Part shown: positions 1-7,185 of the stretch, one piece after another
Numbering within the stretch: position 1 is the first letter of the stretch
Layout of the letters: each line of letters begins with the position of its first letter
DNA from: Phaeobacter sp. 11ANDIMAR09
Lineage (GTDB): Bacteria > Pseudomonadota > Alphaproteobacteria > Rhodobacterales > Rhodobacteraceae
Assembly: GCF_001294455.1 (NCBI RefSeq)
Contig: NZ_LIKT01000032.1
Location: 1 to 39,358 of the forward strand
Direction of reading: 5' to 3'
DNA length: 39,358 bases
Translations under genes and position numbers: made by a program
Notes under the pieces: model-generated
Databases searched by the model: none
The model's input: the letters and a program-made list of their open reading frames with translations, nothing else
Told to the model about the DNA's origin: nothing

Positions 1-361
1 TCGGGGGGCAGGTCAAATCAACTGCAGATACTTGCGATTGAGAAGAACGATTTTTTGGATCGCTTGGTTGAAACCGAGAACCTCTCCATAGCTGAGGCTT
101 ATGAGGTGCGTACTGAAGAAATCCAAACTCAGGAACTCTTGTTGAGTGAGAAGTTGGGGCAAAACACGCAAAATGCAGATGACTTCGATGAAAAGTTCGA
201 ACTTACGATGAATTTCATCTCAAGTCGTTATGATATATGGAAAAAAACGAAGCTTCAATTGGCGGGGTGCGATAATTAGGCTCGGCTGTTCCGACCAGCT
301 TTCTTACTCAAGGAATAGGGGGCGAGCACCAAATCTGAGCTTTCCCTTCCAAGTGTTATAA
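1..361 (+). pseudogene. C-terminal remnant of a serine site-specific recombinase, frameshifted
   Basis: The reading frame is open from the first base of the window, so the 5' part lies outside. The visible residues match the C-terminal region of large serine recombinases: a coiled, Glu-rich stretch with a YEVRTEEI segment, then an F(D/E)EKFE...FISS...W block. The frame stops at 279. The family's usual C-terminal ending (RLxxxDxLxYxRNxGxxxPxLxFPFxVL) continues in the +1 frame from 242 to a TAA at 359-361. The switch point is a run of seven A at 241-247, and removing one A joins the two halves. This is therefore a one-base insertion in a homopolymer, a sequencing error, or slippage. It sits 25 bases from the 3' end of tRNA-Ala, the usual place for an element's integrase. 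Its AT-rich composition differs from the rest of the window. Family recognition is by pattern, not by search. Confidence 0.8.
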
Positions 362-386
362 GAGCATCTTACTCAAGAAAGTGATT

Positions 387-462
387 TGGTGGAGCCTAGC
401 GGGATCGAACCGCTGACCTCCTGCATGCCATGCAGGCGCTCTCCCAGCTGAGCTAAGGCCCC
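387..462 (-). tRNA. tRNA-Ala (anticodon GGC)
   Basis: Read on the minus strand, the 76 bases fold as a full cloverleaf. The acceptor stem is GGGGCCT paired with AGGCTCC (one G-U), the D arm contains AGCTCAGCTGGGAGAGC, the anticodon stem is CCTGC/GCAGG with loop ATGGCAT giving anticodon GGC, and the T arm contains GGTTCGATCCC. Discriminator A and an encoded CCA end the gene at 387. It is transcribed toward the recombinase remnant, so the gene's 3' end forms the edge of the integrated element. Confidence 0.97.
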
Positions 463-590
463 AAATGCACCGTTTAACCTTGTGGCCGCTAGGCCGCTCC
501 GTCTTGCGGTGTGAGGGTGATTTACGGGACGATGGGGCGGGCCGCAAGAGGAAAATGCACCATCTCCATGATTTTTTTGTGGCGGGTTTT

Positions 591-650
591 GCGGCCCTTA
601 GTGCAGGGCCGCGTGCAGACCTCCCAGGCAGCCAAGGGGCTGCTTGGGAG
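591..650. other. Two consecutive stem-loops downstream of the FYDLN gene
   Basis: One hairpin at 621-650 has a 13-bp stem with a single G-U and a 4-base loop. A second at 591-612 has stem GCGGCCC/GGGCCGC and an 8-base loop. They lie between the end of the FYDLN gene and the tRNA gene, both on the minus strand. No U-run follows either hairpin on the minus strand, so they are not clear intrinsic terminators. They may be Rho-assisted termination or mRNA 3'-end stabilisers. Confidence 0.45.
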
Positions 651-673
651 AGCCAAAACCACAAGCTGCGGTC

Positions 674-1000
674 TTAGGAGTCGTCGCTTTCCGAAGCGAC
701 ATCCGCGATCTCTTCGAGAGGCACGGTATCGGTGTCGTCATCATCGTCCAGAACGTCATCGCCCAGATCCAGATCAACATCTTCGTCATCTTCCAGAACG
801 TCACCGTCTTCCGCGGTGCTTTCTTTTGCCTTGGCGCTGGCGGCATCGGCGGCATCGGCTTCGATCATCCGGCTCTTGCCGGTGTTCAGCTCGACAACTT
901 CGCCCGTGTAAGGGCTAACGATCGGATTTTTGTTCAGGTCATAAAACCGCTTGCCGGTGGTTGGGCAGACGCGCTTTACGCCCCATTCTTCATTGGGCAT
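674..1000 (-). CDS. TIGR02300 family protein (FYDLN acid protein)
   Basis: The 108-residue product begins MPNEEWGVKRVCPTTGKRFY and carries the FYDLN motif at about residues 19-23. A short conserved N-terminal domain with one Cys and the PYTGEVV segment follows. The C-terminal half is dominated by Asp and Glu, including a run of five Asp. This is the pattern of the alphaproteobacterial TIGR02300 family, whose function is unknown. The N-terminal part resembles a small beta-ribbon, and the acidic tail is probably disordered. Start: ATG at 998-1000, the only one that keeps the whole conserved domain. The gene stands alone on the minus strand, upstream of tRNA-Ala. Confidence 0.9.
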   Translation of the reverse strand: MPNEEWGVKRVCPTTGKRFYDLNKNPIVSPYTGEVVELNTGKSRMIEADAADAASAKAKESTAEDGDVLEDDEDVDLDLGDDVLDDDDDTDTVPLEEIADVASESDDS

Positions 1001-1100
1001 GTGGGTCCCCTTGATTTACTGGTGAGTCGTATCGACGATTCAGTTGCCTTGCCATATGAGATGAGCACTGTCAAAGCCTTTGCCATGAAGGGGCGCCGCC

Positions 1101-1790
1101 ATGAGCGCATATCATCTGCCGGGTAACCCGCCGGTTCCTTTGGTCCTGCGCCGCTCAGCCCGGGCCAAGCGGATCAGCCTGCGTATTTCTGCGCTGGATG
1201 GGCGGGTGACCCTGACTCTTCCCTCCCGCCTGCCAGCCCGTGAAGCCCTGGACTTTGCCGTAGAAAAAGAGGCCTGGATCCGTGAGCACCTGGCGCGCCA
1301 CCCTGAAGTTGTTGCGGTGGGGCTCGACACGCAGCTGCCGGTCGAAGGGCAGTTGCGACAGGTTGTTGCGGGCGCAAAGCGCGGGGTGCGGCTGGAGGCT
1401 GATGCAATTGTTGTTGGGGGCGGCAGTCCCGCGCGGTCGTTGGAGCGCTATCTAAAGGAATTGGCGCGGGACCGGCTGGCTGCCGCATCAGATCACTACG
1501 CGGCCCAGGTGGGGCGCTCCTATGCCAAGCTGAGCCTGCGTGATACCCGCTCACGCTGGGGTTCTTGTTCCTCTGCAGGGACTTTGATGTATTCCTGGCG
1601 CCTGATCCTGGCCCCGACAGAGGTGCTGTCCTATGTGGCGGCACATGAGGTGGCGCACCTGGTTGAGATGAATCACTCGGCTGATTTCTGGGCTGTGGTG
1701 GCGCAGCTCTATGGTGATAGTTCGGCCGCACGCCAATGGCTGCGCAGTGAAGGCGGCAGCCTGCACCGCTACCGTTTTGATCTGGGCTAA
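1101..1790 (+). CDS. YgjP/SprT-like zinc metallopeptidase (DUF45, M48 group)
   Basis: The 229-residue product has the zinc-peptidase signature HEVAH at residues 182-186 and a third likely ligand at H192 in a NHSADFW segment. It is preceded by the family-specific RSRWGSCSS box at about 150-158. The N-terminal half has the strand-rich R-x-S-x-R-I-S-L-R-I pattern of YgjP-like proteins. Length fits the family (about 220-240). Substrate is unknown; the fold is that of SprT-like proteases. There is no signal peptide, so it is probably cytosolic. It is convergent with nothing and stands 70 bases before the GntR gene on the same strand. Cotranscription is possible but not shown. Confidence 0.88.
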   Translation: MSAYHLPGNPPVPLVLRRSARAKRISLRISALDGRVTLTLPSRLPAREALDFAVEKEAWIREHLARHPEVVAVGLDTQLPVEGQLRQVVAGAKRGVRLEADAIVVGGGSPARSLERYLKELARDRLAAASDHYAAQVGRSYAKLSLRDTRSRWGSCSSAGTLMYSWRLILAPTEVLSYVAAHEVAHLVEMNHSADFWAVVAQLYGDSSAARQWLRSEGGSLHRYRFDLG

Positions 1791-1860
1791 ACGACTGCAA
1801 GCATGCCCTGGGCAATTTCGGAGGTTGACCCGCGCGGCATTTGTGATCACAGCATAGTGC

Positions 1861-2526
1861 ATGTCCAGTTTAGCCAAACGCACCGCTTCACACCCCTCCG
1901 ACACCACCGGTTCGGCGCATGACCGGGTCTACCGGGCGCTGCGGGCACGGATCATGTATGGCGATATTGCTCCGGGCGAGGCGCTGACCCTGCGCGGGAT
2001 CGGCCGCGAATATGAGGTCTCGATGACCCCTGCACGCGAGGCCCTGCGCCGCCTGGTGGCCGAGGGGGCCTTGTCCTTGTCTTCGTCAGGGCGGGTGACG
2101 ACGCCAGAGCTTAGCAATGAGCGGATCGAGGAGCTGGCCGCCCTGCGCGCTTTGCTTGAGGTTGAGCTGTCCAGCCGCGCACTGCCACGGGCGCATATGG
2201 CGCTCATCGACAGGCTGCAAAGCATCAATGTCACCATCGCCGAGATGGTCTCAAAGCGCGATGCAGTGGGCTATATCCGCACCAATCTGGAGTTTCACCG
2301 CACCCTGTATCTGCGTGCCCAGGCCCCGGCGATGCTGGCCATGGCGGAAACTGTTTGGCTGCAACTGGGCCCAACAATGCGGGCCCTCTATGGGCGGTTG
2401 CGGCGCACCGATCCGCCGCAGAATCACCGTCTGATTATTGCGGCTCTAAAGGCCGGAGATGAGCCAGGCCTGCGTCTGGCAGTCAGATCGGACGTGACCC
2501 AGGGTTTGCGGTTACTGGTGGTCTAA
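1861..2526 (+). CDS. GntR family transcriptional regulator, FCD type
   Basis: The 221-residue product has a winged helix-turn-helix at about residues 20-90, beginning HDRVYRALRARI with the GntR-type EYEVSMTPAREALRRL recognition segment. An all-helical FCD effector domain (FadR C-terminal type) fills about 95-215. FCD regulators bind small carboxylates or sugar acids and usually repress nearby catabolic genes. The ligand cannot be read here. Its stop codon overlaps the start of the next gene by one base (TAATG), which suggests translational coupling with that GNAT. Start: ATG at 1861; there is no strong Shine-Dalgarno sequence. Confidence 0.92.
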   Translation: MSSLAKRTASHPSDTTGSAHDRVYRALRARIMYGDIAPGEALTLRGIGREYEVSMTPAREALRRLVAEGALSLSSSGRVTTPELSNERIEELAALRALLEVELSSRALPRAHMALIDRLQSINVTIAEMVSKRDAVGYIRTNLEFHRTLYLRAQAPAMLAMAETVWLQLGPTMRALYGRLRRTDPPQNHRLIIAALKAGDEPGLRLAVRSDVTQGLRLLVV

Positions 2527-2996
2527 TGTCTACAGAAATCAGTTATAGGCGGTCACAGGTGGAGGACGCCAAGGCTGTCTTTGAACTCGTTTCTGCCTCT
2601 GTTGCGGGCCTGGCTCCCAACCCCTACCCGGCAGAGGTGGTCGCAACCTGGATGACCGGGCGCACTGTCGCAGATTATACTTCAGATTGTCAAAACCAAG
2701 AGATCTGGATTGCAGAAGAAGGGAGAGAGCCCATCGGGTTTTCTCATGGGGTGCCGGGAGAGGTCGTGCGCCTGTTTGTAGCAGCAAGCCAAACCGGCAA
2801 AGGCGTCGGTGTCGGTCTGTTTGAACGCGCCTTAGCAGACGCGCGCGTCAATTGGGTCGGGCCGGTTACAATCGAGGCAACTTTGAATGCTGTGCCGTTC
2901 TATAAGAAATTCGGTTTTGTTGAGGTCGGCCCAAGTGTCTTTGGCGGGCGCGGGGCTGAGTTGCCAGCCATCGAAACCGTCATTCTAAAAGGCTAA
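2526..2996 (+). CDS. GNAT family N-acetyltransferase
   Basis: This 156-residue protein spans a single GNAT domain. The acetyl-CoA pyrophosphate loop is visible as QTGKGVGVG at about residues 89-97, after the strand EVVRLFVAAS. The typical late NAVPFYKKFGFVEVG segment lies at about 121-135. GNATs transfer an acetyl group from acetyl-CoA to an amine; the acceptor is not predictable here. The start overlaps the GntR stop by one base, so the pair is probably one operon. A bidirectional terminator follows at 3061-3094, separating it from the convergent accA. Confidence 0.88.
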   Translation: MSTEISYRRSQVEDAKAVFELVSASVAGLAPNPYPAEVVATWMTGRTVADYTSDCQNQEIWIAEEGREPIGFSHGVPGEVVRLFVAASQTGKGVGVGLFERALADARVNWVGPVTIEATLNAVPFYKKFGFVEVGPSVFGGRGAELPAIETVILKG

Positions 2997-3060
2997 GTCG
3001 AAAGGGTCGTCAGGCAAAGGTGACCCTTGCTCCTTTGGCAAAACCTGCTGGCGAAAACAA

Positions 3061-3094
3061 AAAGGCCCGTTCCTGTTGCCAGGATCGGGCCTTT
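3061..3094. terminator. Bidirectional intrinsic terminator between the GNAT gene and accA
   Basis: AAAGGCCCG at 3061-3069 pairs with CGGGCCTTT at 3086-3094. Inside it is a nested TCCTG/CAGGA stem around a TTGC tetraloop. A-rich sequence on one side and T-rich on the other let it work for both convergent genes. Confidence 0.88.
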
Positions 3095-3112
3095 GATACA
3101 GCGCGGTTAGGT

Positions 3113-4075
3113 TTAGGCGGCGAGGCCCTTGGAGCCGATATCGAGGAACTTCTGGCGTCGATCCTTGATCAGGTCGGCACCGTTCTTGTCCTTGAGCTCG
3201 TCCAGCATCTCCTGAATGGCTGTGCCCACAGCGGCCATGGAGGCCTGGGCATCACGATGCGCGCCGCCCAGCGGTTCGGGGATGATCCGGTCGATCACCG
3301 CCAGCTCGCGCAGGTTCTGCGCGGTTAGACGCAGGGCCTCGGCGGCTTCGCGCATCTTTTCTGCATCTTTCCACAGGATCGAGGCACAGCCTTCGGGGGA
3401 GATCACCGAATAGACCGCATGTTCCAGCATCGCCACGCGGTTGGCGGTGGCAAAGGCAACCGCGCCGCCAGAGCCGCCCTCACCGATGATCACAGAAATG
3501 ACTGGCACGCCGATCTTCAGGCTCATCTCGGTCGAGCGGGCGATGGCCTCGGACTGGCCGCGCTCTTCGGCCCCTTTGCCGGGATAGGCGCCGGTGGTAT
3601 CGACCAGGGTCACAACCGGCAGACCAAAGCGTCCGGCCATCTCCATCAGGCGCACGGCCTTGCGGTAGCCTTCGGGGCGGGCCATGCCAAAGTTGTGCTG
3701 GATGCGGGCTTTGGTGTCGGAGCCCTTTTCATGGCCAATCACCATCACCGGCTGATCGTTGAATCGGGCCAAGCCCCCCATCACGGCGAGATCGTCGGCA
3801 AAATTCCGGTCCCCCGCCAGCGGGGTGTATTCGGTAAACAATGCATCGATGTAGTCGCGGCAATGGGGCCGTTCCGGATGACGTGCCACCTGGCATTTGC
3901 GCCAGGGGGTCAGCTCTTTGTAGAGATCCTTCAGCAGCTGATCGGCCTTGGCGTCCAGCGCTGTGGCCTCATCGGCTATGTCCATCTCTTCGTTGGCCCG
4001 TGCCAGAGCACGGAGCTCCTCTGCTTTGCCTTCGATTTCGGCCAGAGGTTTTTCAAATTCCAGGTACTGAGTCAT
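3113..4075 (-). CDS. accA: Acetyl-CoA carboxylase carboxyltransferase subunit alpha
   Basis: AccA and AccD form the carboxyltransferase that moves carboxyl from carboxybiotin-BCCP to acetyl-CoA, making malonyl-CoA for fatty-acid synthesis in the cytosol. The 320-residue product begins [15 protein letters not shown] and shows the family hallmarks: [21 protein letters not shown], the [15 protein letters not shown] region, [21 protein letters not shown], and [13 protein letters not shown] near residue 200. Length matches the usual 315-320. Start: ATG at 4073-4075, preceded by GAGG at 5-base spacing. An upstream in-frame ATG would add 26 residues unlike the family. It is divergent from the AraC-type gene and ends at a shared terminator. 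Confidence 0.98.
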   Translation of the reverse strand: MTQYLEFEKPLAEIEGKAEELRALARANEEMDIADEATALDAKADQLLKDLYKELTPWRKCQVARHPERPHCRDYIDALFTEYTPLAGDRNFADDLAVMGGLARFNDQPVMVIGHEKGSDTKARIQHNFGMARPEGYRKAVRLMEMAGRFGLPVVTLVDTTGAYPGKGAEERGQSEAIARSTEMSLKIGVPVISVIIGEGGSGGAVAFATANRVAMLEHAVYSVISPEGCASILWKDAEKMREAAEALRLTAQNLRELAVIDRIIPEPLGGAHRDAQASMAAVGTAIQEMLDELKDKNGADLIKDRRQKFLDIGSKGLAA

Positions 4076-4285
4076 ATCGCCTCGCTCACGCGGTTTTGCC
4101 GTATATGGCCTTCTGTGCGCCCAGATGCAACTCTGTGCCTTGCCTTGGGTCAACGAAATCCGATTGACGAGAGGGATCAGCGCTGCATGGGAGGCGGGAT
4201 GGGCTGGTTGTCACGCCAGTTCAGCAAGATTTGTGATCTTGGGCTGTGGCACATGCGGTCGGGCAAGAGAGAAGGAACCCCAGTG

Positions 4286-5119
4286 ATGTCAGCCTCCTAT
4301 GAAAAGCGTATTCTGCGTGTCCTCAGCTACATCCACGACAACCCGGCTGGGGATCTGTCGCTGGATCAATTGGCAGATGTGGCGGCGATGTCGCGGTTTC
4401 ACTGGCACCGCGTGTTTCATGCTGTGACCGGAGAAACCTGTGCCCAGGCCGTACGTCGCATTCGCCTGCACCGTGCTGCCAGCGCTTTGGTCCTGACGCC
4501 GGAGCCCGTTGAACGGATCTCCTGGTCGGTGGGCTATCCCAATGTGAGTTCCTTTTCTCGTGCATTCACAGAGGCCTATGGGGCCAGCCCAGTTGCTTTT
4601 CGCAAGGCTGGTCAGCACCTGCCCTCACGCCCTGATCTCAAAATTGGAGACTATCCGATGTACCCTGTTACCACCCGAAGTGACCCTGCACGGCGATTGA
4701 TCGGTCTGCCACATCTTGGCAGCTACCATACAATCGGCACGAAATTCGAAGCTTTTGGAGCGCTGTGCCAAACGCGCGGGCTTTGGCCGCAGATGGGTCC
4801 GGCTGCGGCGATCTATTATGACAACCCGGAGGCGGTTCCCGAGGCGCAGCTGCGCAGCTTTGCCGGGGCCGAATTCTTTGGTGAGGAACTTCCCGAGGGC
4901 ATGGAGGAGCGCAGTTTGGCAGGAGGTCAGATTGCGGTGCTTACCTACAAAGGACCCTATGCGGGAATTTCCGCCGCCTATCACAGCCTATATGGCAATT
5001 GGCTGCCAACATCGGGGGAGGAGCCCGCTGAAGCCCCCTGCTATGAGCTCTATCTCAATAACCCTCGGGAGGTTGCGCCGGACGAGTTGTTGACCGAAAT
5101 CTGCCTGCCATTGAAGTAG
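4286..5119 (+). CDS. AraC family regulator with C-terminal GyrI-like domain
   Basis: This 277-residue protein has two domains. Residues 1-105 are an AraC-type double helix-turn-helix (LDQLADVAAMSRFHWHRVF; second helix near ISWSVGYPNVSSFSRAF). Residues about 115-277 match the GyrI-like/effector-binding fold of the Rob/SbmC type, ending in LYLNNP...LLTEICLPLK. Such proteins bind small hydrophobic or cationic compounds and regulate efflux or detoxification genes. Start: ATG at 4286 with GAAGGA upstream. The frame stays open far upstream only because it is the shadow of accA. It is convergent with the LysE-type gene, 22 bases away. Confidence 0.92.
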   Translation: MSASYEKRILRVLSYIHDNPAGDLSLDQLADVAAMSRFHWHRVFHAVTGETCAQAVRRIRLHRAASALVLTPEPVERISWSVGYPNVSSFSRAFTEAYGASPVAFRKAGQHLPSRPDLKIGDYPMYPVTTRSDPARRLIGLPHLGSYHTIGTKFEAFGALCQTRGLWPQMGPAAAIYYDNPEAVPEAQLRSFAGAEFFGEELPEGMEERSLAGGQIAVLTYKGPYAGISAAYHSLYGNWLPTSGEEPAEAPCYELYLNNPREVAPDELLTEICLPLK

Positions 5120-5141
5120 GCGGGTCAGGTTCTGGCCGCAG

Positions 5142-5738
5142 TTATTGTGGCCAGATCACCGGATAGAGCGAGGCAATCAGAAGCACGGCCATCAGCCAGT
5201 TGAACCGGGTGAGACGGCGAGGATTGGTCAGAAAGCGTGCCATCTGTTGCCCCAGAATGGTCCAGGATCCAACCGAGGGCAGATTGACGGCGCCAAAGAC
5301 GGTGGCCACCAGGAAGATCGCCCAGAGCGTTTGATTTGGCGTATAGGCGCTGATCGCGGTGAGCGCCATGGCCCAGGCCTTTGGATTGACCCATTGAAAG
5401 GCCGCAGCCTGCAAAAAGGTCATCGGCGTGCCCGAGTTGCCCGAGGCTTCGGCCGGACCGGCATTTGCGATCTTCCAGGCCAGATAGAGCAGGTAGAGCA
5501 CCGAGGCCAGCTTGAGAATGCTATAGCTGATCGGGACGGCGTCAAAGACCTGCACCAGGCCCGCTCCGACAAGGATCACCATAAAGACAAAGCCTAGCGC
5601 CACGCCCAGCATATGGGGAATGGTGCGGCGAAAGCCAAAATTAGCGCCAGAGGCCATGAGCATCAGGTTGTTGGGCCCCGGTGTGATGGAGGAGACAAAA
5701 GCAAACAGCGTCAGCGCGAGGAAAAGTTCATAGGTCAT
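5142..5738 (-). CDS. LysE family amino-acid exporter
   Basis: The 198-residue product is an inner-membrane protein with about six hydrophobic segments. The LysE/RhtB signature SSITPGPNNLML lies at about residues 17-28, and a conserved FQWVNPKAW block lies near the middle. Family members export lysine, arginine, homoserine, threonine or similar amino acids; the substrate is not readable. Start: ATG at 5736-5738, since an upstream in-frame codon would add a non-membrane extension. It is divergent from an Lrp-type regulator 72 bases away, the classic arrangement for an exporter controlled by an amino-acid-sensing regulator. Confidence 0.92.
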   Translation of the reverse strand: MTYELFLALTLFAFVSSITPGPNNLMLMASGANFGFRRTIPHMLGVALGFVFMVILVGAGLVQVFDAVPISYSILKLASVLYLLYLAWKIANAGPAEASGNSGTPMTFLQAAAFQWVNPKAWAMALTAISAYTPNQTLWAIFLVATVFGAVNLPSVGSWTILGQQMARFLTNPRRLTRFNWLMAVLLIASLYPVIWPQ

Positions 5739-5752
5739 GGCGCTAAAATGAC

Positions 5753-5782
5753 GCGTTTTTCCCCGAATGAAATTGCGTTTTT
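5753..5782. promoter_or_regulatory. Candidate Lrp-type operator: two GCGTTTTT direct repeats
   Basis: GCGTTTTT occurs at 5753-5760 and again at 5775-5782, 22 bases start to start (about two helical turns). Both lie in the 72-base region between the divergent LysE and Lrp genes. Lrp-family proteins often bind phased AT-rich sites. The assignment is inference from position and phasing. Confidence 0.35.
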
Positions 5783-5810
5783 GTGTGCCTTTGGGTAGGT
5801 ATCGCAACTA

Positions 5811-6263
5811 ATGGCGAAAAATGACAGAATAAACCAACAGATATTGCAGGAATTGCTGCGCGATGGGCGGATCAGCAACCTGGAGCTCGCGGATCGGGTT
5901 GGCCTGTCCCCGTCGGCCTGTCTGCGGCGGGTGCAGGATCTGGAGCAGGCAGGGGTAATCACCGGCTATCGGGCGGTGCTGGACCGGGACGCCATGGGGG
6001 CGGGGTTTGTCACCTATATTGGCGTTGGCCTGGGCGAGCACACCAAAGAGGCGCAGCAGGCCTTTGAGCGGGCGATGCAGGAGGCCCCGGAGGTGGTGGA
6101 ATGCCACAATATCACCGGCACCATCGAATATCTCTTGCGGGTCGAATGTGCGGATCTACCCAGCTACAAAAGGTTCCATACGGATATTCTGGGCACTTCG
6201 CCCTATGTGACTGCGATCACCACCTATGTGGTGATGGGCTCGCCCAAGGATCAGCGTGGCTAG
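5811..6263 (+). CDS. Lrp/AsnC family transcriptional regulator
   Basis: The 150-residue product is a standard Lrp/AsnC protein. It has an N-terminal helix-turn-helix (SNLELADRVGLSPSACLRRV at about 22-41) followed by a RAM ligand-binding domain with the VVECHNITGTIEYLLRVE segment. Such regulators form dimers or octamers and respond to amino acids. The divergent LysE exporter is the most likely target, by analogy with Lrp-LysE type pairs, and it probably also controls itself. It is convergent with the racemase-like gene across a short 68-base gap. Confidence 0.93.
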   Translation: MAKNDRINQQILQELLRDGRISNLELADRVGLSPSACLRRVQDLEQAGVITGYRAVLDRDAMGAGFVTYIGVGLGEHTKEAQQAFERAMQEAPEVVECHNITGTIEYLLRVECADLPSYKRFHTDILGTSPYVTAITTYVVMGSPKDQRG

Positions 6264-6331
6264 ACCCGGCAGAGGGTGTTTTTGAAGATTTATAGATAAG
6301 GTGAAGACTGGGCTGCGCCAGAGCAATTGGC

Positions 6332-6970
6332 CTAGGTGCCCTTGGCAGCTGGCGGGCACAGATCTTTGGGCAACAGGGTCCGCAGAGCGATTTGTGGAGA
6401 AGAAAGGATCGGCACGTCGGTTTTGTCTTTCAGCAGCTCTGCCGCCCCGGCCATTGAGGCCTGCGCCAACACCACGGCAGCAATATCGGGCCGTTTTGAA
6501 AGTTCCGTGAGAAGGGCGGTTGAGATGGCTTTGGCAAAGGCGGCGGTTTCGCCCGCCTCAAACAGGGGCCACAGAGCGGCGAGATCGAAGGGGTGAAGGT
6601 CCGGGGGGTGACCAATTTCGTGAAAGGCACGCCGCAGGAGAGCACAGGAGGGTTCCAGGGTGCTGTTGAGGCAATAGGTCATCAGGATCGGACCGCCGAT
6701 TCGGGCTGCTTCTTGCATCATGGGCCAATCGATGCGGGTGGCACCTGCGGTTTCGGCGACCTCGCCTATGGTGGTGCAGCTGCACAGGACCGGGCCTTGT
6801 AGGGCGCCTATGGTCTCGGTGATGTCGCGGCGCAGGGTGTCGTCGATGCCGTTTTGGGCGCGGGCCAGCCAATCCGGACGGACAATTTGCTGCAGTTGGG
6901 CGCCGGGGACGAGGGTGGCAAACCTATCCACATGCACCTGCGCCGTATGTAAAAGGGTCAAATCTGCCAT
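6332..6970 (-). CDS. Aspartate/glutamate racemase-like protein
   Basis: This 212-residue protein resembles the Asp/Glu/hydantoin racemase superfamily. A first Cys region, VLCSCTTIGE, with Cys at 63 and 65 is followed by Thr-Thr. A second conserved region, VVLAQASMAGAA, lies at about residue 165-176, where classical two-base racemases have the second Cys; here it reads Ala-Ser. That loss argues against simple two-Cys racemisation. It may be a decarboxylase-like or otherwise diverged member. No signal peptide is seen. It is transcribed alone, toward the Lrp gene. Its job in this neighbourhood is not clear. Confidence 0.72.
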   Translation of the reverse strand: MADLTLLHTAQVHVDRFATLVPGAQLQQIVRPDWLARAQNGIDDTLRRDITETIGALQGPVLCSCTTIGEVAETAGATRIDWPMMQEAARIGGPILMTYCLNSTLEPSCALLRRAFHEIGHPPDLHPFDLAALWPLFEAGETAAFAKAISTALLTELSKRPDIAAVVLAQASMAGAAELLKDKTDVPILSSPQIALRTLLPKDLCPPAAKGT

Positions 6971-7128
6971 CTGCCACCGTCCATTGTCTTGCCTGTCCGC
7001 AGGATCAGCCTAATTGCTTTCCTGGAGATTTGGAACGGTTTCGGGGATCTGGATGTGGTCCGGGCAAGGCGGAGAGGATCAACAGGATGGCCCGGGTAAA
7101 GGGGTCCTTTCACGACGTCAAAATAGAA

Positions 7129-7153
7129 AGAGCGCCCCGGAAGGGAGCGCTCT
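7129..7153 (-). terminator. Intrinsic terminator of mcl1
   Basis: AGAGCGC (7129-7135) pairs with GCGCTCT (7147-7153) around an 11-base loop. On the minus strand it is followed by TTCTATTTT. It lies just past the 3' end of mcl1. Confidence 0.8.
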
Positions 7154-7185
7154 AGAGGCTCGTCTGAAAGCCTTGGATGGCTGGA

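Noticed and set aside
3419-4285. Long upstream extension of the AraC-type gene
   Set aside because: The extension is antisense to accA; the true start at 4286 has a Shine-Dalgarno sequence and matches the family N-terminus.
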